49,658 nt of DNA from Treponema denticola (lineage in GTDB: Bacteria; Spirochaetota; Spirochaetia; Treponematales; Breznakiellaceae): the NCBI GenBank assembly GCA_020719845.1, contig DYPP01000010.1, positions 1-49,658 of the forward strand. The letters are read 5' to 3'. The position numbers and the translations under genes were made by a program. The notes below the pieces were generated by a model. It did no database searches and was not told the DNA's origin. It saw nothing but the letters and a program-made list of their open reading frames with translations. Positions 1 through 10,909 of the stretch are shown in pieces (position 1 is the stretch's first letter; each line of letters starts with the position of its first letter).

Positions 1-81
1 GCAAACCGTTTAAATCCGCCAAAATCCGAGAAAATACTGAGGCTGTCTGATAACTAACCGAGTTATCAGACAGCCTCAATT
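1..81 (-). repeat. Partial copy of the 176-bp palindromic element, cut by the window start
   Basis: Read on the minus strand, this stretch matches the left half of the elements at 15736-15911 and 22021-22196 almost base for base, so it is a third copy in opposite orientation. It holds the terminal hairpin at 38-78: an 18-bp perfect stem with a 5-base loop (AACCG). It also holds one arm of the central inverted repeat (CCGCCAAAATCC at 17-28). The rest lies outside the window. The outer AATT edge is at 78-81, 35 bases before the chosen clpB start. Confidence 0.9.
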
Positions 82-110
82 TGCCATTCGACCCTTTTCG
101 ATCGTATTTT
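81..110 (+). promoter_or_regulatory. Possible clpB promoter abutting the repeat
   Basis: TTGCCA at 81-86 and TATTTT at 105-110 are separated by 18 bases, resembling a sigma-70 promoter. The first base of the -35 hexamer is the last base of the repeat. The -10 box ends only six bases before the preferred clpB ATG at 117, so the transcript would be nearly leaderless. No CIRCE-like inverted repeat is visible here. Confidence 0.35.
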
Positions 111-116
111 ATGATC

Positions 117-2687
<2,571 letters not shown>

Positions 2688-2732
2688 CGGGGCACAATAA
2701 TGCCGTCGCCCGCTGCGGGCAAAGGGGTGGGT

Positions 2733-4904
2733 ATGGCGGAAGGGATTTCTGAAACCGGAGCGGCGGCGTACTTGGACTGTTCCCTGACCGTCGACGCGCG
2801 GGCCCGGGATCTGGTGTCCCGGATGACGGTGGCCGAAGCGGCGGGACAGCTGCTCTTTCAGGCGCCGGCCCTGCCCCGGTTGGGGATTCCCGCCTACAAC
2901 TGGTGGAACGAAGCCCTGCACGGCGTGGCCCGGGCCGGTACGGCCACGGTGTTCCCCCAGGCCATCGCCCTGGCGGCTACCTTTGATCCCGACCTGGTGC
3001 GCACCGTGGCGGAGGTCATCGCCACGGAAGGTCGGGCCAAGTTCCACGAAGCCTGCCGGCAGGGCGACCGGGGCATCTACAAGGGGCTGACCTTCTGGTC
3101 CCCGAACGTCAACATCTTCCGGGATCCCCGCTGGGGCCGGGGTCAGGAGACCTACGGCGAAGACCCCTGGCTGACCGGCCGCCTGGGCGTGGCCTTCGTC
3201 CGCGGCCTGCAGGGCGACGATCCGCGCTACCTGAAGACCGCGGCCTGCGCCAAGCATTACGCCGTCCATTCGGGACCCGAAAACCTGCGCCACAGCTTCG
3301 ACGCCCGGGTGTCGGTCAAGGACCTGCGGGAAACCTACCTGCCCGCCTTCCGCGACCTGGTGCGGGAAGCCGGGGTGGAAAGCGTGATGGGCGCCTACAA
3401 CCGCACCAACGGCGAACCCTGCTGCGGCAGCCCGACCCTGCTGGGTAACATCCTGCGGGACGAGTGGGGCTTTGCCGGCCATGTGGTGTCCGACTGCTGG
3501 GCGATCAAGGACTTCCACGAAAACCACCAGGTCTGCGCCACGCCGGAAGAATCCGTGGCCCTGGCGCTGAACAGCGGCTGCGACCTCAACTGCGGTCAGC
3601 TGTACGGGAAAATCATGGACGCCCTGGACCGGGGGCTGGTGACCGAAGCCACGATCCGCCGCTCCGCGGTGCGCCTGATGGTCACCCGCATCAAGCTGGG
3701 CCTCTTTGATCCCCCGGAGGAAGTTCCCTACGCTGCCACACCTTACGAACTGGTAGACTGCGCCGCGCACCGCGACCTGGCCTTCGAGGCCGCCCAGAAG
3801 GCGCTGGTGCTGCTCAAGAATGCTGACGGTGTCCTGCCCCTGGACCGCGCCGCCGTCCGGACGCTGGCGGTCATCGGCCCCAACGCTACATCCCTGGAAG
3901 CTTTGAAGGGCAATTATTGCGGTACTCCTTCCCAGGCTTTGACCGCGCTGGAGGGTATCCGCGCCGCCGCTCCGGAGGCGCGCATCCTCTACGCCGAAGG
4001 ATGCCACCTCTACAAGGACAGGGTCGAGGACCTGGGCGAAGCCCAGGATCGCCTGGCGGAGGCGGTGGCTGCGGCGCAGCGCGCCGACGCGGTCGTGCTC
4101 TGCCTGGGCCTGGACCCGAACATCGAAGGCGAGGAGGGGGATCCGGGCAATCAGTACGCCGCAGGGGACAAGCCGGACCTGGACCTGCCGGCTTCCCAGC
4201 AAGCCCTGCTGGAAGGCATCGTCCGCGCCGTGCCGGGCAAGCCGGTGGTGCTGGCGGTATTTTCCGGCAGCGCCCTGGCCCTGGACTGGGCGGACCGGCA
4301 CGTATCCGCCATACTGCAGGCTTGGTATCCCGGCGCCGAAGGCGGCCGGGCTCTGGGCGCCCTGCTCTTCGGCGACTATTCGCCCTCCGGCCGGCTCCCG
4401 GTGACCTTTTACCGCAGCGCCGCCGACCTGCCGCCCTTTACCGACTACGCCATGGCCAACCGCACCTACCGCTATTTTACCGGCACGCCGCTGTACCCCT
4501 TCGGCTTCGGCCTGTCCTACACCCGTTTTGCCTACGAAGACCTGCGCATCGACGGCTTGTCTTGCCGGGTGCGGGTACGGAATACGGGGGAGCGGGCGGG
4601 GGACGAAGTAGTCCAGCTATACCTGTCGGGTCCCGGCGCCGGCGCCGGCCAGCCCCTGCGGCAGCTGCGGGGCGTACGCCGGGTCCACCTGGAGCCGGGG
4701 GCGGCGGCGGAGCTGGTTTTTGAGCTGGACCAACGAGCGCTTTCCCAGATCGATGAAGCTGGACGCCGCCGGCGGGTGCCCGGGCGCTATACGCTCAGCG
4801 TCGGCGGCCATCAGGGCGATCCCCGGAGCCGGGAGCTCACCGGTCAGGCGGCGCTCAACGCCCGGTTCGAATTGGGCGGAGCCGCCGCCGTACTGGAATA
4901 CTGA
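2733..4904 (+). CDS. Glycoside hydrolase family 3 beta-glucosidase/xylosidase
   Basis: This 723-aa enzyme should release terminal beta-linked sugars from oligosaccharides. The N-terminal barrel holds the GH3 nucleophile motif (VVSDCWAI, Asp254). The second domain has EGEEGDPGNQ, typical of the acid/base region in xylosidase/arabinosidase-like members. A fibronectin-III-like domain closes the protein (last about 100 residues). There is no signal peptide, so it probably acts on imported oligosaccharides in the cytoplasm. ATG 2733 is preferred over 2700 because AAGGGG sits just upstream of it. The order resembles Xyl3A-type beta-xylosidases, but glucosidase activity cannot be excluded. No sugar transporter is adjacent, so the substrate is not suggested by context. 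Confidence 0.9.
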   Translation: MAEGISETGAAAYLDCSLTVDARARDLVSRMTVAEAAGQLLFQAPALPRLGIPAYNWWNEALHGVARAGTATVFPQAIALAATFDPDLVRTVAEVIATEGRAKFHEACRQGDRGIYKGLTFWSPNVNIFRDPRWGRGQETYGEDPWLTGRLGVAFVRGLQGDDPRYLKTAACAKHYAVHSGPENLRHSFDARVSVKDLRETYLPAFRDLVREAGVESVMGAYNRTNGEPCCGSPTLLGNILRDEWGFAGHVVSDCWAIKDFHENHQVCATPEESVALALNSGCDLNCGQLYGKIMDALDRGLVTEATIRRSAVRLMVTRIKLGLFDPPEEVPYAATPYELVDCAAHRDLAFEAAQKALVLLKNADGVLPLDRAAVRTLAVIGPNATSLEALKGNYCGTPSQALTALEGIRAAAPEARILYAEGCHLYKDRVEDLGEAQDRLAEAVAAAQRADAVVLCLGLDPNIEGEEGDPGNQYAAGDKPDLDLPASQQALLEGIVRAVPGKPVVLAVFSGSALALDWADRHVSAILQAWYPGAEGGRALGALLFGDYSPSGRLPVTFYRSAADLPPFTDYAMANRTYRYFTGTPLYPFGFGLSYTRFAYEDLRIDGLSCRVRVRNTGERAGDEVVQLYLSGPGAGAGQPLRQLRGVRRVHLEPGAAAELVFELDQRALSQIDEAGRRRRVPGRYTLSVGGHQGDPRSRELTGQAALNARFELGGAAAVLEY

Positions 4905-4953
4905 CCCTCCGGTTCCACCGCGTTTTTTCCATAGTTTTGCAGGGGGTTCATCC

Positions 4954-5988
4954 ATGAAGCCGCGTTTTTATTTTGCCGTCTGCCAGACCGGGGCGGAAAA
5001 GGTCGTCAAGCAGGAAGTCACCGGCGAGCATCCGGGCTTACGGTTCGCTTTTTCACGTCCCGGATTCGTTACTTTTAAGGAAGAAGACGATGCCGCTCCC
5101 GCCCTGGAGCTGGAGCGGGCTATTTTTACCCGCCTCTGGGGCCAAGTCCTGGGCCAGGCCCGGGAACCCGCAGGGCTGGCGGACCTGCTGGCCCTCATAC
5201 CCGCGGGCAGCATCGTGCACGGCTTTGACCGGGATCTGTACCTGGCCGGCGACGAGCCCCTGGGTTTTGTGCGCCACCTGCATATCGACGGGATCCTCAA
5301 GGACCGTCCGGGGCTCAACGAAGCGCCCCGCATCGGGGACGAGGTGTACAGCCTGATCTGGGTGGATGACTTTTTGGTGTTCCTGGGCCGGCACCGCCAC
5401 GCGGGTTTTATGCTGACCCGCCGGGGCAACCTGCCGGATCGGCGCCTGCCCCCCGAGTCGCCGTCCCGGGCCTACCTCAAGCTCGAAGAAGCCTTCAGCC
5501 GCTTCCGGCCGCCGCTGGAAAAGGGCCAGCTGGCGCTGGAGCTGGGCTGCGCGCCCGGCGGCGCCACCACGGCCCTGCTCAACCGGGGCCTGCGGGTGCT
5601 GGGTGTGGACCCCCAGCACCTGGATGAACGCGTGGCCGCGCGTCCCGGTTTTATCCATCGGCGCAAGGCGGTCAAGTACCTGACCGCCGAAGACCTGGCC
5701 GACCTGAACCCCGACTGGCTGGTGGTGGACATGGGCATCAGCCCCCGGGAAGCCCTGGCGGAGCTTACCCACGCCCTCAAGCTGCTGCGGACCCGCTTCG
5801 GCGCCGGACTAAGGCTGCGCCAGGGCTTTCTGACCCTCAAATTGAACGATTGGCGTCTAGTCCCGGAAATCCCCGCCTACCTGCGGCGGCTGGAAGAACT
5901 CGGTTTCCACGACCTGACGCCCATCCAGCTGGGCACCAACCGCCGGGAGTTTTTTGTCCGGGCGGCGCGTTTTGCCCCGCCGCATTAA
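4954..5988 (+). CDS. RlmM-like 23S rRNA ribose 2'-O-methyltransferase
   Basis: This is a SAM-dependent methyltransferase of the FtsJ/RlmM type, 344 aa. The SAM-binding loop LELGCAPGGAT begins near residue 195. The catalytic K-D-K-E tetrad of 2'-O-methyltransferases is visible as K176 (AYLKLEEA), D259 (VVDMG), K296 (LTLKLND) and E332 (RREFF). The N-terminal 150 residues would be the RNA-binding part, as in RlmM, which modifies 23S rRNA C2498 in Escherichia coli; that target is inferred by family. ATG 4954 is preceded by AGGGGG. The stop codon TAA overlaps the stop of the convergent creD by four bases (ATTA). Confidence 0.8.
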   Translation: MKPRFYFAVCQTGAEKVVKQEVTGEHPGLRFAFSRPGFVTFKEEDDAAPALELERAIFTRLWGQVLGQAREPAGLADLLALIPAGSIVHGFDRDLYLAGDEPLGFVRHLHIDGILKDRPGLNEAPRIGDEVYSLIWVDDFLVFLGRHRHAGFMLTRRGNLPDRRLPPESPSRAYLKLEEAFSRFRPPLEKGQLALELGCAPGGATTALLNRGLRVLGVDPQHLDERVAARPGFIHRRKAVKYLTAEDLADLNPDWLVVDMGISPREALAELTHALKLLRTRFGAGLRLRQGFLTLKLNDWRLVPEIPAYLRRLEELGFHDLTPIQLGTNRREFFVRAARFAPPH

Positions 5989-7340
5989 TCCGGGTCCGGG
6001 TCCGCGGCCCGGGACCGGCGGCCGTACCAATCCACCTTGCGGGTGACGAACATCACCAGCGCCGTCACGGCAAAGGCCAGCAGGGAGCCGATCAGCAGGG
6101 CCCAGTCTTCGGACTGCAGGGTGATGAACATGAAAAGGTAGGAAACGATCATCACCGGCACCAGATACCAGGTCTCCGGACCGCCGTTCAGCACGGACCG
6201 GCCGTAGACGTACATCATCGCCGTCAGGGCCGTCGCCGAAACAAGGTAAGCCAGGTTGAAGGCCAGGTGTTCGGAGAGGGAAAGCAGCAATAGATAAAAA
6301 ACGACGTTGCCGATACCCGCCAACAGGTACTGGACGGGGTGGATTTCCTTTTTCTTGAGCATTTCGAGCAAAAAAAGCGTCAGGAAGGGTACGATGATGA
6401 ACAAAAGGGCGTACTTGACCGCCCGTTCGTTCAAAGCGTACTGGTCCAGGATGGTCACAAAATCGACGCCGTAGTAGCCCGACGCCAGCAGTTGGTCCAC
6501 CTCCTCCGTGTCCCGCCAGTACAGGGGAATCCCCCGGCTCAGGTAACTGTTCTGCCACTGGGCGTCAAAACCGGCTTCGTCCAGCGCGCTGGCCGTCGGC
6601 AGGTAGTAGCCCTGGAACGAAGGGGAAGCCCAGTTGGAGCGGATGCGCAGGCTGGTTTCTTTGCCCAGGGGCAAAAAGCGCGCGTACCGGCTCCCCTGGA
6701 CGGCCAGCCGGATCTGAAAAGGGAAGTCCGTCGTGCCGTCCAGGACCAGCGGGGCGTGGATGCCGCCGGTTTGGGCTCCCAGACTCCGGTTGCCGGGCTT
6801 GAAAACCAGCTCCGCATCGCCCCAGCGGGCCGTTTCCACGGCGCCGAGTCCCTTCTGGTCCGCCAGGCTGAGCACGATCTCCGCCTGGTCCAGCAGGGGC
6901 CTCTGATCTTCCGCCAGGCTCGCCAGGGCTTCCTCCAGATCGAACCGACCGTCGATCAGCACCGTGCCGCTGTACAGGGGCACCGAAAAGATGCCCCGTT
7001 TCTTGACCAGCGTTTCCAGGTTGACGTCCAGGCTGGTCCGGGCGGGGCTGATCCAGAAGTCGTAGACCCAGGGGCGCAGCTCCCGGGTTTCCCGTCCCTG
7101 GGCGTCGGTAGCCCGTACTTCTTCCCACTGCCGGACGGGAATGCGCAGCAGCGGTCCGCCCAGGCTGAGGGACCCGCCCCAGGCGGCAACCAGCTCGGCT
7201 TCCACTTCCTCCGACCGATATGCCCTTTCCCGAACCAATTCCCGGACAAAGCTCACGGGAACCAGCATGAACAGGATCAGGAAGGCCAAGAGCAGGGCCT
7301 TGAATCCGAAACCGCTGAAATACTTGCGCACATTGTTCAT
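5985..7340 (-). CDS. creD: CreD-family inner membrane protein
   Basis: The 451-aa product has one N-terminal membrane helix (about 13-31), a large extracytoplasmic beta-rich region (about 32-300) and five closely spaced helices in the C-terminal third (about 305-430). This is the topology of CreD (PF06123), a protein of unknown biochemical function that CreBC controls in enterobacteria. GGAG lies upstream of the ATG on the minus strand. The gene diverges from a response regulator / histidine kinase pair starting at 7717, which supports the CreD assignment by context. Its 3' end overlaps the convergent methyltransferase gene by four bases. Confidence 0.88.
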   Translation of the reverse strand: MNNVRKYFSGFGFKALLLAFLILFMLVPVSFVRELVRERAYRSEEVEAELVAAWGGSLSLGGPLLRIPVRQWEEVRATDAQGRETRELRPWVYDFWISPARTSLDVNLETLVKKRGIFSVPLYSGTVLIDGRFDLEEALASLAEDQRPLLDQAEIVLSLADQKGLGAVETARWGDAELVFKPGNRSLGAQTGGIHAPLVLDGTTDFPFQIRLAVQGSRYARFLPLGKETSLRIRSNWASPSFQGYYLPTASALDEAGFDAQWQNSYLSRGIPLYWRDTEEVDQLLASGYYGVDFVTILDQYALNERAVKYALLFIIVPFLTLFLLEMLKKKEIHPVQYLLAGIGNVVFYLLLLSLSEHLAFNLAYLVSATALTAMMYVYGRSVLNGGPETWYLVPVMIVSYLFMFITLQSEDWALLIGSLLAFAVTALVMFVTRKVDWYGRRSRAADPDPD

Positions 7341-7485
7341 CGGAGAACTCCTTCATATTGGTGCTGGGATCAACTCTATTCCAGGGTTGGGGCTGATTTG
7401 CGCCGGAATTGCGGCAAAATTCCGGCAAAGCGGGTCCGCACCGGCACCGGGTGTACAAAAACCCCAGTCCCTGTGGTATTTTAGG
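7341..7485. other. creD upstream region with a perfect inverted repeat
   Basis: No gene is visible in these 145 bases. They hold a perfect 9-bp inverted repeat (GCCGGAATT at 7402-7410, AATTCCGGC at 7418-7426, 7-base spacer) about 65 bases upstream of the creD start. This could be an operator or a leader hairpin for creD. No convincing -35/-10 pair for creD was found on the minus strand. Confidence 0.45.
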
Positions 7486-7714
7486 TAGGAGCCTATCGGA
7501 CTTGTGAACGCAAGGAAGGGTGAATGAAGGCAATGAGACAAACAAAGACCCAATATGCCTCCGTCCAGCGCTTTTTGACCAGGACTCGGCGCTCTGCGGC
7601 GCAAAATCGGCTCGTCAATCGGGCCATACAGGAAGTATGGCCCTCAATCCTCACCAATTTTTCACTCGCAGATCACCTTCGCCTGGTCAAAATCCCAAGT
7701 CCGACAGGCTCCTA
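7486..7714. mobile_element. TA-flanked MITE or deleted IS relic with terminal inverted repeats
   Basis: The left end (TAGGAGCCTATCGGACTTG, 7486-7504) and right end (CAAGTCCGACAGGCTCCTA, 7696-7714) are inverted repeats with one mismatch. Each is bounded by TA, compatible with a 2-base target duplication. Inside are a second inverted pair (TTTTTGACCAGG near 7573, CCTGGTCAAAA near 7682) and a perfect 9-bp hairpin, GGGCCATAC/GTATGGCCC, near 7620. At 229 bp it has no room for a transposase. The only internal reading frame (7524-7715, 63 codons) ends in the terminal repeat and is not a convincing gene. It fills the space between creD and the response regulator, whose ATG begins two bases after it. 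Confidence 0.6.
7650..7676 (+). promoter_or_regulatory. Three TCAC direct repeats at 11-bp spacing, possible response-regulator site
   Basis: CTCAC (7650), TTCAC (7661) and ATCAC (7672) recur exactly every 11 bases, one helical turn. The spacing and sequence resemble the enterobacterial CreB 'cre tag', TTCAC-N6-TTCAC. The site lies 41 bases before the response regulator start. It sits within the mobile-element relic, so chance resemblance is possible. Confidence 0.3.
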
Positions 7715-7716
7715 GG

Positions 7717-8430
7717 ATGAACCGCATCGCCGTGGTGGATGACGAAAAAAACATACGGGAGATGATCCGTTTTGCCCTGGAACGGGAAAACTATGCGGTG
7801 GATGAATACGCCAACGGCGAAGAAGCGTGGGCTTCATTTGAACGGGACTACCCGGACTGCATCGTCCTGGACATCATGATGCCCCGCATGGACGGCATGG
7901 AGCTGTGCCGGCGCATCCGGGGCCGGGGCGTGGCCACGCCGATCGTTTTTCTGTCGTCCCGGGACGAAGAGATCGACCGGGTACTGGGGCTGGAATCCGG
8001 CGGCGACGACTACGTCTGCAAACCCTTCGGCATGCGCGAACTGTTGGCCCGCATCCGGGCAGCCCTGCGCCGCGCGTCGCCCCGGAACGCCGGTTCGGGG
8101 TTCGAACCGGCGGCGGACGCGGCTTTTTCCCTGGTCCGGGGGCCGCTGCGCATGGATGAGGACCGGGGCATGGCAGAATGGAAGGGCCGCGACGTCGACC
8201 TGACGGTGACCGAATTCCGGATGCTGTACGCGCTGGCGGTACAACCCGGGGTGGTCAAAACCCGTGAGCAGTTGATGCGCCGGGCTTTTCCCGAAGACGG
8301 CTACCCCAACGACCGGGCGGCGGACAGCCACCTCAAGCGCCTGCGCCGGAAGCTGGGCGCGGCGGATCCGGAATTTTCAGCCCTGGAAACCGTCTACGGT
8401 CTGGGCTACCGTTTCCGGTTGCCCGGATGA
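7717..8430 (+). CDS. OmpR/PhoB-family response regulator, CreB/ChvI-like
   Basis: The 237-aa protein has a receiver domain with acidic pocket D8-D9, phosphoacceptor D52 (VLDIMMP) and conserved K102 (CKPF), followed by a winged-helix DNA-binding domain (about 140-235). The segment FLSSRDEEIDRVLGLE is close to the equivalent region of both CreB and ChvI. The start is fixed by the domain edge, but there is no strong Shine-Dalgarno because a mobile-element relic ends two bases upstream. It is coupled to the kinase gene by an ATGA overlap. CreD next door favours a CreB-like role; the kinase sensor resembles ChvG. Confidence 0.92.
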   Translation: MNRIAVVDDEKNIREMIRFALERENYAVDEYANGEEAWASFERDYPDCIVLDIMMPRMDGMELCRRIRGRGVATPIVFLSSRDEEIDRVLGLESGGDDYVCKPFGMRELLARIRAALRRASPRNAGSGFEPAADAAFSLVRGPLRMDEDRGMAEWKGRDVDLTVTEFRMLYALAVQPGVVKTREQLMRRAFPEDGYPNDRAADSHLKRLRRKLGAADPEFSALETVYGLGYRFRLPG

Positions 8431-10025
8431 AGGGCCTTTCCGCCCGGCTGCTGATCTTCAACCTGTTGCTGCTCTTTCTGCCCCTGGCCAGCCTGCTCTA
8501 CGTGGATACTTATGAAAAGCAGCTGCTCGCCGCCCAGGAAGCGTCCCTGATCCAGCAGGGCCGCATCTTCAGCTCCGCCCTGTCCGGCAGCGACCTGGGC
8601 GCCGACGCCCAGCGGATCCTGGAGCGGTTGGGCGGCCGGGTGGATGCGCGCATCCGGGTGGTCAATCGGGACGGGCGCCTGCTGGCCGACTCGGCGGCCG
8701 GAAAAACGGCTGCGCCGGACACCGGCGCCGGCGCTTGCCGGGATGATTCGCGTCGGGGCGAAACCGCCAAGGACCAGCTTCTCTACCGTCTGGCCGTATA
8801 CCCGCTGAACCTGTTCCGGCGTTTGTTCTTTCCCCCCGCGCCGGCCTACGATACGGGGGAATACTATTCCGGCAAAACCGTCCTGCTGGGACCTGAAGTG
8901 CTGGCTGCCCTGGCAGGCCGCTACGGCGCCGCGACCCGGCTTTCGACCGGGGGGCAGCGCTCGGTCAACCTCTATTCGGCGATCCCGATTCCCGGAGCGA
9001 CGCCGGAAGAAATCCGCGGGGTAGTCCTGGTTTCCCGCTCCACCTACAACATCCTGCTCAACCTGTACGTCTTCCGGCTGGACATCATCCGCATCTTCGT
9101 CTTTTCTCTGGTAGTGTCCCTTGTCCTGTCGCTGGTGCTGTCCCTGACCATCACCATGCCCATCCGCCGCCTGCAGCAGGAGGCGGAACGGGTCCTGGAT
9201 CCGGCGGGCCGTTTCGGCGGACATTTTACCGGACTGAAGCGTCGGGACGAGATCGGCAGCCTTTCCCGGGCGCTGTCCGGCCTGTCGGCCAAGCTGGAAA
9301 AAAGGATCGGCTTCATCGACCGCTTCATCGCCGACCTGCTGCACGAGCTCAAGAACCCGCTGACGGCGATCCGGGGCGCGGTGGAGATGGCCGTAGATTC
9401 ACCCGGGAAAGAGGCGCGCCTATTGGCCGGCATCGGCGCGGAAGAACGGCGCATGGAGCGGCTGCTGTTCCGGCTGCGGGAGCTGAGCCAGATCGACAAC
9501 CTGCTGGAGCGGGAAGGGGCGGACGTGCTGGACCTCGGGCAGGCGATTCCCCTGATCCTGGCGCGGTATCCCGACCGTTCCGACTCCGGCGCCGCGGTCG
9601 GTTTCCACGACCACGTCGGGCAACCCGCCCTGGTGCGGGTCAATCCGGACCGGCTGGTGCAGGCGCTGACCAATCCGGTGGACAACGCCCTTTCTTTTTC
9701 GCCCGCCGGCTCGCCGGTCGACGTCCATCTGGAGGCAGGGTCGCCGAAAGGCAAGCCGATCTTCCGGATTCGGATCGAAGACTCCGGTCCGGGGGTGCGC
9801 GCGGCCAGCTTGTCCAAGGTTTTTGACCGGTTCTATTCGGACCGGGGCGAATCCGGCGAACAGGTTCATTCCGGTCTGGGCCTGGCCATCGTCCGGAGCA
9901 TCGCCGCCGGGTACGGCGGGTCCTGCGCCCTGGAAAACAGGGAATCCGGGGGCTGCCGTTTTATCCTGGAGCTGCCCGGCTGGGCGGGCGCCGGCAAGCC
10001 GGCGGGTTTTTCAGCTTCCGGCTAG
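8427..10025 (+). CDS. Membrane sensor histidine kinase, ChvG/CreC-like
   Basis: The 532-aa kinase has an N-terminal helix (about 9-26), an extracytoplasmic sensor region (about 27-210), a second helix (about 213-240), a HAMP domain, and a HisKA domain with phosphoacceptor H306 (LHELKNPL). The ATP-binding domain carries an N box (NPVDNALSF), DSGPGV and GLGLAIV. The sensor region resembles that of ChvG, which senses acid and envelope signals in alphaproteobacteria. It is translationally coupled to the response regulator (ATGA overlap) and ends in a CTAG shared with the stop of the convergent gene. The signal it senses cannot be read from the sequence. Confidence 0.9.
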   Translation: MKGLSARLLIFNLLLLFLPLASLLYVDTYEKQLLAAQEASLIQQGRIFSSALSGSDLGADAQRILERLGGRVDARIRVVNRDGRLLADSAAGKTAAPDTGAGACRDDSRRGETAKDQLLYRLAVYPLNLFRRLFFPPAPAYDTGEYYSGKTVLLGPEVLAALAGRYGAATRLSTGGQRSVNLYSAIPIPGATPEEIRGVVLVSRSTYNILLNLYVFRLDIIRIFVFSLVVSLVLSLVLSLTITMPIRRLQQEAERVLDPAGRFGGHFTGLKRRDEIGSLSRALSGLSAKLEKRIGFIDRFIADLLHELKNPLTAIRGAVEMAVDSPGKEARLLAGIGAEERRMERLLFRLRELSQIDNLLEREGADVLDLGQAIPLILARYPDRSDSGAAVGFHDHVGQPALVRVNPDRLVQALTNPVDNALSFSPAGSPVDVHLEAGSPKGKPIFRIRIEDSGPGVRAASLSKVFDRFYSDRGESGEQVHSGLGLAIVRSIAAGYGGSCALENRESGGCRFILELPGWAGAGKPAGFSASG

Positions 10026-10909
10026 AAAGAGAAGGCCAGAACTTCCTCGGCCAGCACGATGACCACCCGGCCTTCCCGCAGCAGGCGCCGGTTTTCTTCC
10101 CGGGAAATGAGTTCCAGCGCGTCGTTCCGGTCGATGATCGGGTCCGTGGGCCGCACGCCGAAGAAGCCGCGGGCCAGAATGCGGGCCGGATGGTCGCCCA
10201 CCAGGGCGCGGAGGTCGTCATCCAGTCCCGTCGGCGTGGACGCCAGTACCCGGCGGGCGGCGGCGTAGCGGACGATCCCGGCGGACTTGGCCCGCAGGGG
10301 GTCCACCATGTTCCGTTCGTACAGCAGGTTCATGTCGCTGTCCCAAATTTTGGGGAAAAAGCAGGGCTGTCCCCGGGCGACGGTTTTTTTGCCGTGCACG
10401 GGGAGCGGATCGTCGGCCAAAATGATGATTCCCGTATAGGGGCGGCTGGGTACGTCCATCAGCGTCCGGGGCACGTCAGTGGCCGTCCGGTGCCGGATCA
10501 ACGCCGCCTGAAGGGGCAGCAGGTCCACGGCGTACGCGGTGTTGAGGGTTTGCAGGTCGACGGAAAGGTAGGGGGCGGCTTTTTGGGCGCCCGAGGATAC
10601 CGAACCCAGATCCCGCAGCGCGTATTCGCCCCGGTCGATCAAATCCGATAGGTCGTCGGCGGAATCCACGGGCAGCCGGAGCAGGGGCGCCAGCACCAGA
10701 TCGGGGAACTCCATCGCCGCCAGTTCTTCCGCCTGGGCCCGGCCGGTGGGCAACGACAGCCCCGCAGCGGCCAGATCCAGACTTGAAGTCGCGTGCAGCC
10801 GGAATTGGTCCCAGGCTACGTGGCCGCGGAGGCTGATTTTGGCGTCCTGGGCTTGCAGCAGCGAAAAAAGACTTACTCCGATAGCAGCGACCAGTCCGAG
10901 GCGTTTCAT
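10022..10909 (-). CDS. Secreted protein of unknown function, linked to a lytic transglycosylase
   Basis: This 295-aa product is not one I recognise. It begins with a clear signal peptide (positive start, hydrophobic LVAAIGVSLFSLL, then a likely cleavage after LLQAQ), so it should be periplasmic or surface-exposed. No cysteine lipobox follows. The body is alternating hydrophobic and charged, and the C-terminus is notably hydrophobic (VVIVLAEEVLAFSF). It is the last gene of a three-gene minus-strand operon and overlaps the upstream MltD-like gene by ATGA, which suggests a linked job in the cell wall or envelope. Its stop codon shares a CTAG with the convergent kinase gene. Confidence 0.75.
   Translation of the reverse strand: MKRLGLVAAIGVSLFSLLQAQDAKISLRGHVAWDQFRLHATSSLDLAAAGLSLPTGRAQAEELAAMEFPDLVLAPLLRLPVDSADDLSDLIDRGEYALRDLGSVSSGAQKAAPYLSVDLQTLNTAYAVDLLPLQAALIRHRTATDVPRTLMDVPSRPYTGIIILADDPLPVHGKKTVARGQPCFFPKIWDSDMNLLYERNMVDPLRAKSAGIVRYAAARRVLASTPTGLDDDLRALVGDHPARILARGFFGVRPTDPIIDRNDALELISREENRRLLREGRVVIVLAEEVLAFSF

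Noticed and set aside
7524-7715. A 63-codon frame inside the mobile-element relic
   Set aside because: It ends within the terminal repeat and shows no transposase motif. The preceding AAGG is too little evidence for a real gene.
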